A stretch of DNA of 64,000 bases, taken from assembly GCF_031128465.2 (NCBI RefSeq), contig NZ_CP155618.1, positions 629,501-693,500 on the forward strand, written 5' to 3'. Below the pieces are notes generated by a model, which ran no database searches, was not told the DNA's origin, and saw nothing but the letters and a program-made list of their open reading frames with translations. Below, in pieces: positions 56,821-64,000 of the stretch. Within the stretch, counting starts at the first letter, position 1; every line of letters starts with the position of its first letter. This DNA is from Mariniflexile litorale (GTDB taxonomy: Bacteria > Bacteroidota > Bacteroidia > Flavobacteriales > Flavobacteriaceae). The position numbers were made by a program, and so were the translations under genes.

Positions 56821-58050
56821 TTAAATTGTTTTTTTTGCTAAATCATTAGTTGAAAAAAATAGCCCTAAAAACGCTCCAAGGATGCTAAACGTAACGGTTT
56901 TATAGGTGATAGCCCATATGTTTCCTGAGACGCCTATCATGATTATGAGTAAAAAAAGAGTTACATACAGTTGATACATATTTTTTAATCCGTATTTATA
57001 CAGTAAAGGTTTCATTTTCTTTGCTTTATAAAAGAGGTTTTTAAATATGATAATATATAATATTAAGCCTATGATTCCTGTACAGAAGAAAATATAAGTA
57101 TAATCTGAATGGATGGGACGTTCGGAGTCATAGAATCCATAATTACCAATGGTATTAAAAGCTTCTTTTCCGAAAAGATAGTTTAGAGTGTTATCAGCAA
57201 CATAAAATGTATGTAAAACAAATCCTAATTCTAAATAGCGGCCTTCTTTTTCATAAGAGTAATCCTCCTCTGTTAAGTAGTCTCTTTCCGCTAACCGATC
57301 ATTAAACTGCTTTTCTATAAAAGGAAATGTAATTAATAAAAATAGAAATGAGTAAAGTATATATTGAAATATTTTTTTATAATTTCCTGCCAATATATAA
57401 TTAAACACAGGAATAAAAATGATAATAAAGATAGCGGTTCTGCGTATTGTCAAAATTAAAATAATAAGGTTAATAAGTCCTAAAACAGCATAAAGTTTCT
57501 TTTTTCTTATGATATCATTTTTAATTAATAGCGGTAGCATACCAACAAGAAATGCCGGTGTGTATAACTTAGCATCCCCTAAACCTACTCTAAAAACCTC
57601 AGAATCTTCGTTTGAATACCTAACACTACCTGTATTATATAGATTGGATATTATAACAAATACAATATATAGCCCTAAAATAGGGTAGATAGAATTTATA
57701 AAATACTTGAACTTTTCTTTGGTATTTACTAGTAAAAAAGAAACAGGCAAGTACATTAATGAGGTAGAGAATTTAGAAAACTCAATTAATGAGGCCGTAA
57801 TATCTGATGAAAATAGAAGTAAAAAAAAAGAATATAATATCAAAAAATATATGGGTTGAAATACCCCATTTTTAAAATGCAAATGATTCATAAATACAAT
57901 CCCCACAAACAAGATATTTATTCCAATTCTTAAAAGAGATATAATAGACTTTGAATCATCTAAGTAATAAATGAAATCGACAATAAAGTTGAATATAATG
58001 ATATATGAAAAAACCTCTATTAGCTTTGTTTTCAACATGCTTTTTAACAT
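56821..58050 (-). CDS. O-antigen/exopolysaccharide polymerase (Wzy-like)
   Basis: A 409-aa integral membrane protein with about 10-12 helices and one large outer loop (about 240-310, NDRLAERDYLTEEDYSYEKE ... SERPIHSDYTYIF). This is the layout of Wzy/WaaL-family polymerases, with the family's Arg-rich loop. Wzy proteins are poorly conserved, so the call rests on topology and on its place next to the flippase gene. Confidence 0.82.
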   Translation of the reverse strand: MLKSMLKTKLIEVFSYIIIFNFIVDFIYYLDDSKSIISLLRIGINILFVGIVFMNHLHFKNGVFQPIYFLILYSFFLLLFSSDITASLIEFSKFSTSLMYLPVSFLLVNTKEKFKYFINSIYPILGLYIVFVIISNLYNTGSVRYSNEDSEVFRVGLGDAKLYTPAFLVGMLPLLIKNDIIRKKKLYAVLGLINLIILILTIRRTAIFIIIFIPVFNYILAGNYKKIFQYILYSFLFLLITFPFIEKQFNDRLAERDYLTEEDYSYEKEGRYLELGFVLHTFYVADNTLNYLFGKEAFNTIGNYGFYDSERPIHSDYTYIFFCTGIIGLILYIIIFKNLFYKAKKMKPLLYKYGLKNMYQLYVTLFLLIIMIGVSGNIWAITYKTVTFSILGAFLGLFFSTNDLAKKTI

Positions 58051-58141
58051 TATGTATACCTATCAATTTTGATGTTAATTGAAGATTATGGTATTTGTTT
58101 TTTTAATTTATAAACTTAAACCCAATACAAGGTTCAATAAT

Positions 58142-59389
58142 TTAAATACTAAAATGATATGTTTTTTGAATTTTCTTATGAATAAAATAATTCCAAATAA
58201 TTGCTGTAATAAAGTTCGATATAGCTAAAGAAAATAACCCCATGTAGGGAACTAGTAAATATGATAATAAAGCAGATATCAAAATAAATAGCGTAATTAT
58301 CTTTAAAAAATAATTTTTCAAAGTACTTAACTGGGCAAATAGACCTATAGGTCCAAAGTAACAACTAACGGTATTTGCAAGAAGTATAATTATTGCTAGT
58401 GAAACATTTTGAAAATTGATATCATAATCATAAAACTTTAAATAAAAAGGAATCAATAAAATGCAAACGACACTAAATACGTATCCTAAAAACTTAGTAG
58501 TTTTAATTCGCTTTCTTAAATTTTCTGAATATTGGTTTAATCGTATAGAGGATGCAAATTGTTTGGCTATATCTGCATTTAACGCTACTCCGGGTAAATT
58601 GATAAGTTGTCCTAATTTCATTAAAACATCATACATACCAACTATTGTTTTATTAAAAAATATACCAGCCAAAAAAATATCTAAACGAATCTTTAAAAAT
58701 TGACTTGATATGCCTAAAGCAATAGACCAGCCTTTAAAATATAAATCTTTAATAGAAAAATTTATGTCATTTTTTTCAATACCATATTTAAATAAAAGGA
58801 TTATTAAGTAAATAATAATACAACATAGTACAATAGCAGAACTAAGATTTATAAGGTAAACATTGCTTCTTGATGGGATGAAAAAAACAAGTAATAGTAA
58901 TGATACAGATCTTGTTACATCTTTAAGAAAAATATACATATTCCCACTTGTTTTAGACCTAATAACTTCTATTAAAAAAGCACTAAGAGAATATGATACC
59001 AGACCATACATTAAGTGAGTATTCAAAAAACTAAAGTACATATTTGTTATTAGCAAAAGCAATGAAATAAAGCCTAAGTTGATAAATACAGATATAAGTA
59101 ATTTTATTAATATTTTATAATCAAACCCTTTTTTTACAGCACTTTCTTTTAAGGCTATTACACCGTGACCTGAACCAATTAAAGCTGAGATTACAATCAA
59201 ATAACCATTTATAAGAACATAGTCACCATATCTTTGAAACCCTAATTTTGAAATAAAAACTTTTGTTAAGACAAATGTAAAAATGATACTAAAAATTTTA
59301 AAACCTATAGAAAATATTTGCTTTTTTAGAATCTGGAAATCAAGTTTCTTTTTTTTATCATTTAATTGGAATAATACCTTACTAACCAT
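58142..59389 (-). CDS. polysaccharide flippase (Wzx-like, MATE/MVF superfamily)
   Basis: A 415-aa protein with 12 predicted membrane helices. The N-terminus has the typical Wzx pattern (KIFSIIFTFVLTKVFISKLG, YGDYVLINGYLIV). It moves the undecaprenyl-linked repeat unit across the inner membrane. Together with the Wzy-like gene it indicates a Wzy-dependent pathway. Confidence 0.88.
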   Translation of the reverse strand: MVSKVLFQLNDKKKKLDFQILKKQIFSIGFKIFSIIFTFVLTKVFISKLGFQRYGDYVLINGYLIVISALIGSGHGVIALKESAVKKGFDYKILIKLLISVFINLGFISLLLLITNMYFSFLNTHLMYGLVSYSLSAFLIEVIRSKTSGNMYIFLKDVTRSVSLLLLVFFIPSRSNVYLINLSSAIVLCCIIIYLIILLFKYGIEKNDINFSIKDLYFKGWSIALGISSQFLKIRLDIFLAGIFFNKTIVGMYDVLMKLGQLINLPGVALNADIAKQFASSIRLNQYSENLRKRIKTTKFLGYVFSVVCILLIPFYLKFYDYDINFQNVSLAIIILLANTVSCYFGPIGLFAQLSTLKNYFLKIITLFILISALLSYLLVPYMGLFSLAISNFITAIIWNYFIHKKIQKTYHFSI

Positions 59390-59502
59390 TGTTATCTCTA
59401 AATAGTAATTTTTTAATAAAAATTATAGCACATAAAGCTTTCACAAAGTATATGACTAAAAATTTTTTCTATCTTATCCTTGATTTTCAAACAATTGACA
59501 CA

Positions 59503-60486
59503 TTAACGTTTAACAAATGTTTTAAGATATCTAAATTTGGATGCAACTAATTCTGGATTAGAAACAATTATTTTTGAAAAATTTTTTACTGATGTTAATA
59601 TGTAAACTATATGAAGTTTAGCGGACTTAACTGATAATTTGTAAGGGTTAATTTTAATTTTTTCAAAATTAAAATGAGCTATTATATCTTTACAGTAATA
59701 AGAAATTATTTGTATGTCCATTTTAGGGAGCTCTTTTTTCCAAGAGTAAATTTTACTTTCTATAGCGTTAGATTCTACGTTAGTATGTAAATGTCGTTGG
59801 TTAATACCAATTTCTTTAAAATATTTTTTAGTGTTGTTTTTAGAATTACTAACACCTAGAAACCCTAAGCATTTCTCAAGTGTTTCTTTATTTTTTAACA
59901 TTAAATCACAATATCTTATGTTTAATACCTGCTCCTTATTGTTAATTTCAAAATCTAAAACTTTCTTTACTTTATAACGATATTTTAAAGAGGTTTTTAG
60001 TGCATTATTACTAAAAACATCTCCGTTTAAATTTATTGATTTTCGTTTAGAATTATGTACTCCTCTTGGATCCCTCACTAAATGTATGAATTTACATTCC
60101 TGAAACATACGGCTCATAGTGTCTAGATGTTCAAACAAAGGGTGCTTGATTAATATCCAATTAATATCTTTAGTTGTTGTTAGTTGAAGATCTATTATTA
60201 TTTTTATTAAGGACTTATTAGTAAGCTTACCATCATTAATAAGGTTCTTAATTTCAAGTAACAATATATTCTTATCGATTTTTAATTCGATGAAATGAAT
60301 TTCTTTATATAGAAAATCGACTATTAATTCAGGACTAACGTTCTTTGTATGAACTATTTTACTATCAAGAATCCTTGATATAAAGGCACTTTCAGCTGTT
60401 ACAAAAAGATTATCAAATTCATGCAATTGTTTTGATAAAAATGTTGATCCAGATCTTGAATCGTAAATTATAAATCCAATATTCAT
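59503..60486 (-). CDS. PAPS-dependent sulfotransferase
   Basis: A 327-aa protein with the 5'-phosphosulfate-binding P-loop YDSRSGSTFLSKQL at residues about 8-21 and the 3'-phosphate-binding motif FIHLVRDPRGVHNSKRKS near 138-155. This is the sulfotransferase_3/carbohydrate-type arrangement. It would sulfate a sugar of the exported polymer. The four genes upstream on the same strand make PAPS and clear PAP, which supports the assignment. Confidence 0.88.
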   Translation of the reverse strand: MNIGFIIYDSRSGSTFLSKQLHEFDNLFVTAESAFISRILDSKIVHTKNVSPELIVDFLYKEIHFIELKIDKNILLLEIKNLINDGKLTNKSLIKIIIDLQLTTTKDINWILIKHPLFEHLDTMSRMFQECKFIHLVRDPRGVHNSKRKSINLNGDVFSNNALKTSLKYRYKVKKVLDFEINNKEQVLNIRYCDLMLKNKETLEKCLGFLGVSNSKNNTKKYFKEIGINQRHLHTNVESNAIESKIYSWKKELPKMDIQIISYYCKDIIAHFNFEKIKINPYKLSVKSAKLHIVYILTSVKNFSKIIVSNPELVASKFRYLKTFVKR

Positions 60487-60564
60487 TTATTAATTTTTTT
60501 AAAATGCATTAAAAAGCCTTTGCTGTTTTTAATAAGTATTCTTGATTTTTTTTGTATACTTATT

Positions 60565-61356
60565 TCACTGAACTAAAAACCAATTATTCAATAATTCTTT
60601 TCTATTATAGAGCATGTTTTTTTTGCTTTGCCAATCCAATACTTGAAATCCTGCATGCTCACAAATTGCTTGTCCGGCTGCGGTATCCCATTCCATTGTG
60701 GGAGCAAAACGGGGATAGCAATCAGCTTTTCCTTCTGCTACCATACAGAGTTTAAGAGAGCTTCCTTTAGAAATTAAATGAACGTTTCCGTGTTTAATTT
60801 TCATATCGAGTATATAGGCCTCTGTTTCTAGTGACATATGAGAACGGCTTGCTACTACAGTGAATGTTTTGTCTTCACGTTCTAGAGGTAATTTAACAGC
60901 TGAATTTATTAAAGTTTCTATATTTATTTTTTCAGTCTTAGAAAACGTAATTTTAAAAGCACCTTTTTCCTGAGTTGAAAAGTATAAGTCGCCTAAAGCA
61001 GGAACAAAAACAACCCCTAAAACAGGTACTTGATTTTCTATTAACGCAATATTTATAGTAAACTCCCCATTACGTTTTATAAATTCTTTTGTACCATCAA
61101 TTGGATCGACAATCCATAATTTCTTCCACTTTTTTCTTTCTTCATAAGGAATTACATTACCTTCTTCAGAAAGAATTGGAATATTAGTTTTTTCTAAAAA
61201 AGATACTATTTTACTATGGGATGCTACATCAGCTTTCGTTAAAGGTGAGCTATCTCCTTTAAATTGAACACCAAAATCTTCAGATTGGTAAATTTCAAGA
61301 ATATCTTTCCCTGCTTCTAAAGCAGCTTTAATAGCAGTATACAGATGTTTTGTCAT
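60565..61356 (-). CDS. cysQ: 3'(2'),5'-bisphosphate nucleotidase CysQ
   Basis: A 263-aa member of the inositol monophosphatase superfamily, with metal-binding WIVDPIDGTKEFI near 80-92, the LSEEGN box and MEWDTAAGQAI near the C-terminus. It hydrolyses PAP, the product of sulfotransferases, back to AMP. It sits directly after cysN, 58 bp away. Confidence 0.95.
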   Translation of the reverse strand: MTKHLYTAIKAALEAGKDILEIYQSEDFGVQFKGDSSPLTKADVASHSKIVSFLEKTNIPILSEEGNVIPYEERKKWKKLWIVDPIDGTKEFIKRNGEFTINIALIENQVPVLGVVFVPALGDLYFSTQEKGAFKITFSKTEKINIETLINSAVKLPLEREDKTFTVVASRSHMSLETEAYILDMKIKHGNVHLISKGSSLKLCMVAEGKADCYPRFAPTMEWDTAAGQAICEHAGFQVLDWQSKKNMLYNRKELLNNWFLVQ

Positions 61357-61413
61357 TGTATTGTATGATGATAATTAGGGTTTATTATAATTACTTTAAA
61401 TTCAATTATGCTT

Positions 61414-62670
61414 CTAAATAATCATTCCTGCCCCAATAGTTTCATTGGTTTGTTCATCAATGATAATGATACTTCCAGTTTGACGATTTTTTTTATAGGC
61501 ATCATAAAATAAAGGTTTTGAGGTTCTGATAGAAATGCGAGCTATATCATTCATTTCTACGTTATCAATACCTTCTATACGGTGTAGTGTATTAATATTT
61601 ACCTTATATTTCAAGTCCGTTACCATACTAATACATTCATTAGTGGTATGTTTAATAATGACTTTAGTCCTCACTTGTAAAGGTTTAATATTCATCCATG
61701 TTACCAAAACCTCAATATCTTGACCTATTTCTGGTATATTATTTTCACGAGTAATCATATCACCACGACTGATGTCAATTTCATCTTCCAAGGTCATGAT
61801 AACAGACATGGGAGCAAAGGCTTCTGTAATAGATTCACCATTAAGTTCTATGGTTTTAATAGTGGAAACAAAGCCTGAAGGCAATATTTTCACCTTATCC
61901 CCTTCTTTAAAAACACCACCGTCAATGCGACCTGCAAAACCTCTAAAATCTTGTTTTTCTAGGGTGTGTGGACGAATTACCGATTGTATAGGAAAACGAC
62001 AATCAACATGGTTGTAATCACTAGAAATGTGAACCGTTTCTAAGTGATACATCATTGTACTTCCTTTATACCAAGGCATATTCTCTGATTTATTCACCAC
62101 GTTGTCACCAGCCAAAGCAGAAATAGGTATAAATTGAATATCTTTGATATCTAACTTAGATGAGAAAGCTTTAAAATCAGATACGATAGTATTGTAGATT
62201 TTTTGACTATAATCGACTAAATCCATTTTGTTTACACAAACAATAGCATGAGGTATACGTAATAATGATGCTATAAAAGCATGCCTGTGTGTTTGTTCTA
62301 ACATGCCTTTACGGGCATCAATTAAGATAATTGCCAAATTTGCTGTGGAAGCGCCCGTAACCATATTTCTCGTGTACTGTATATGCCCTGGAGTATCTGC
62401 AACAATAAATTTACGCATAGGTGTTGCGAAATAGCGGTAAGCTACATCTATTGTAATTCCCTGCTCACGTTCAGACTTTAATCCATCAGTTAATAATGAC
62501 AAATCGACGTAATCAAAGCCTTTGCTTTTACTTGACGCTTCCACAGCATCCAATTGGTCTTGAAAAATAGATTTACTATCATATAATAGTCGCCCAATTA
62601 AAGTGCTTTTACCATCGTCCACACTTCCTGCTGTAGTAAAACGTAATAACTCTATATCTTGATAATTCAT
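61414..62670 (-). CDS. cysN: sulfate adenylyltransferase large subunit CysN
   Basis: A 418-aa translation-factor-like GTPase with P-loop AGSVDDGKSTLIGRLL, DTPGHIQYTRNM and VNKMDL. It is the regulatory GTPase subunit that drives ATP sulfurylase (CysDN) to make adenosine 5'-phosphosulfate. It lacks the fused APS kinase seen in CysNC, in keeping with a separate cysC upstream. The gap to cysD is 15 bp. Confidence 0.96.
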   Translation of the reverse strand: MNYQDIELLRFTTAGSVDDGKSTLIGRLLYDSKSIFQDQLDAVEASSKSKGFDYVDLSLLTDGLKSEREQGITIDVAYRYFATPMRKFIVADTPGHIQYTRNMVTGASTANLAIILIDARKGMLEQTHRHAFIASLLRIPHAIVCVNKMDLVDYSQKIYNTIVSDFKAFSSKLDIKDIQFIPISALAGDNVVNKSENMPWYKGSTMMYHLETVHISSDYNHVDCRFPIQSVIRPHTLEKQDFRGFAGRIDGGVFKEGDKVKILPSGFVSTIKTIELNGESITEAFAPMSVIMTLEDEIDISRGDMITRENNIPEIGQDIEVLVTWMNIKPLQVRTKVIIKHTTNECISMVTDLKYKVNINTLHRIEGIDNVEMNDIARISIRTSKPLFYDAYKKNRQTGSIIIIDEQTNETIGAGMII

Positions 62671-62685
62671 GTTCTTGGTTTAATC

Positions 62686-63591
62686 TTAAAAATATCCTTG
62701 TTTTTTACGGTCTTCCATCGCTGTTTCGGCTCGTTTATCATCAGCGCGACCACCTCGTTCTGTTGTTCTCGTAGTAGCTATTTCTTCAATGATTTTATCA
62801 AGCGTATTTGCATCTGATTCCACCGCACCAGTAATGGGCATGTCTCCACAGGTGCGGTAACGGACTGTTTTTTCTACAACAACTTCACCTTCTTTTAATT
62901 TTATAAATTCTGAATTTGCTAATATGACATTGTCACGAACGACACACTCGCGTTGGTGCGAAAAGTAAAGACTAGGAAGTTCAATATTTTCAAGTTTTAT
63001 GTATTCCCAAACATCTATTTCTGTCCAATTGGAAATAGGAAAAACTCTAAAATGTTCTCCATATTTTTTTCTGCCGTTAAAAAGGTTCCATAATTCAGGT
63101 CTCTGATTTTTCGGATCCCACTGTCCAAATTCATCACGATGGGAAAAAAAACGTTCTTTGGCACGTGCTTTTTCTTCATCTCGTCTGGCACCTCCAAGAG
63201 CCGCATCTACTTTGTGTGTTTCTAAAGTATCTAGAAGGGATACAATCTGTAGTGCATTCCTAGAAGCATCTGCACCAATTTCTTCATTAACTCGACCTTT
63301 GTCTATAGCTTCTTGTACAGAGCCTACAATTAATTGTACGCCTAGTTTTTTAACCAGTTGATCTCTAAACATAATGGTTTCAGCGAAATTATGACCTGTA
63401 TCGATATGTACTAAAGGAAAAGGTATTTTTGACGGATAGAAAGCTTTTTTTGCTAAATGGGTTAATAAAATGGAATCTTTACCTCCAGAAAACAATAGTA
63501 CCGGGTTTTCAAATTGTGCGGCTATTTCACGGATGACAAAAATAGCTTCCGATTCCAATTCCTTAAGATGACTGATTATGTAGTTACTCAT
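62686..63591 (-). CDS. cysD: sulfate adenylyltransferase small subunit CysD
   Basis: A 301-aa PP-loop ATP pyrophosphatase (LFSGGKDSILLTHLAKKAF), with DTGHNF and GGARRDEEKARAKER, all hallmarks of CysD. It forms the catalytic subunit with CysN. Its ATG overlaps the last codons of cysC. Confidence 0.97.
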   Translation of the reverse strand: MSNYIISHLKELESEAIFVIREIAAQFENPVLLFSGGKDSILLTHLAKKAFYPSKIPFPLVHIDTGHNFAETIMFRDQLVKKLGVQLIVGSVQEAIDKGRVNEEIGADASRNALQIVSLLDTLETHKVDAALGGARRDEEKARAKERFFSHRDEFGQWDPKNQRPELWNLFNGRKKYGEHFRVFPISNWTEIDVWEYIKLENIELPSLYFSHQRECVVRDNVILANSEFIKLKEGEVVVEKTVRYRTCGDMPITGAVESDANTLDKIIEEIATTRTTERGGRADDKRAETAMEDRKKQGYF

Positions 63592-64000
63592 TAATTTTTT
63601 TTATTTTTTGTGAGATATAATTCATTATTTTTTGTAGTGATACTTCTATGGTTTCATTATCCGTTATGATTTCTATATCTGCACAGGTTGGAGGTTCGTA
63701 AGGCGCATTTATGCCCGTCATATTTTGTATTTCACCTGCACGGGCTTTTTTATAAAGGCCTTTAACATCACGGCGTTCGCATTCTTCTAAGCTCGTGTTA
63801 ACGTATATTTCAATAAAATTGTCCGCACCTACCGTTTTTTTTATATTCTCTCTATCTAATAAATAAGGAGATACAAATGCACCTAATACAACGATCCCTG
63901 CATCTATAAATAAATTAGATATTTCAGCAATTCTTCGAATGTTTTCGGTTCTGTCTTCACTAGAAAAGCCTAAATTTTTGTTTATACCTCGTCGTATGTT
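63584..64000 (-). CDS. cysC: adenylylsulfate kinase CysC (3' part; gene runs off the window)
   Basis: The visible 138 C-terminal residues read NIRRGINKNLGFSSEDRTEN, VVLGAFVSPYLLDRE, EIYVNTSLEECERRDVKGLY and NAPYEPP, the standard APS-kinase C-terminal region. The N-terminal P-loop lies beyond 64000. It phosphorylates APS to PAPS. It ends at TAA 63584-63586 and overlaps cysD by 8 nt, showing a tight operon. Confidence 0.95.
   Translation of the reverse strand, partial: NIRRGINKNLGFSSEDRTENIRRIAEISNLFIDAGIVVLGAFVSPYLLDRENIKKTVGADNFIEIYVNTSLEECERRDVKGLYKKARAGEIQNMTGINAPYEPPTCADIEIITDNETIEVSLQKIMNYISQKIKKINE

Overview
The window is AT-rich DNA with Bacteroidota habits: TAnnTTTG-type promoter boxes, a one-protein hybrid two-component regulator, lipoprotein signals and many hypothetical genes. 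It most likely comes from the chromosome of a (probably marine) Flavobacteriaceae. No rRNA, tRNA or CRISPR array was recognised.

Layout. (1) 1-12.0 kb: signalling genes (hybrid two-component sensor/regulator, AraC regulator, cupin, hybrid histidine kinase) and a small lipoprotein pair, separated by long gene-poor stretches that carry two families of short dispersed repeats. (2) 12.0-16.4 kb: the most unusual locus. An ECF-type sigma factor gene lies 1 nt upstream of a nuclease-dead, C-terminally short Cas12f/TnpB-like gene. This is followed by a structured non-coding stretch that could be the guide RNA, a small helix-turn-helix ORF and a frameshifted DUF6266-type gene with a 10-bp-period repeat upstream. 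The arrangement matches the recently described idea of RNA-guided transcription, in which dCas12f plus guide RNA recruits a sigma factor.

(3) 16.6-42.5 kb: an integron-like cassette array. A tyrosine recombinase is followed, in the same orientation, by twelve gene cassettes. They are separated by long-hairpin attC-type sites, and each cassette's 5' core is the complement of its own 3' core. Six attC sites are split at the same position (bottom strand GT^T) by group II introns: five copies of about 1.85 kb encoding a reverse transcriptase/maturase, and one ORF-less 655-bp relative. Two IS1182-like elements sit at the equivalent point of the other core (R') of two attC sites. Cassette cargo includes ParDE-like and HigBA-like toxin-antitoxin pairs, a TIR-like protein gene broken by a 29-nt patch that also occurs in the ParD gene, a transglutaminase-like protein, a three-gene cassette and several unknown small membrane, lipo- and soluble proteins. 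Several cassette genes carry single-base homopolymer frameshifts, which may be real decay or sequence error.

(4) 42.9-64.0 kb: a minus-strand cluster for an exported, probably sulfated polysaccharide. It holds a tyrosine autokinase (Wzc), export lipoprotein (Wza), initiating sugar transferase, nucleotide-sugar dehydrogenase, metallophosphoesterase, UppP, a DUF354 protein, two acyltransferases, a glycosyltransferase, Wzy, Wzx and a PAPS-dependent sulfotransferase. Upstream are cysQ, cysN, cysD and the 3' part of cysC, which would make the sulfate donor PAPS and remove the by-product PAP.
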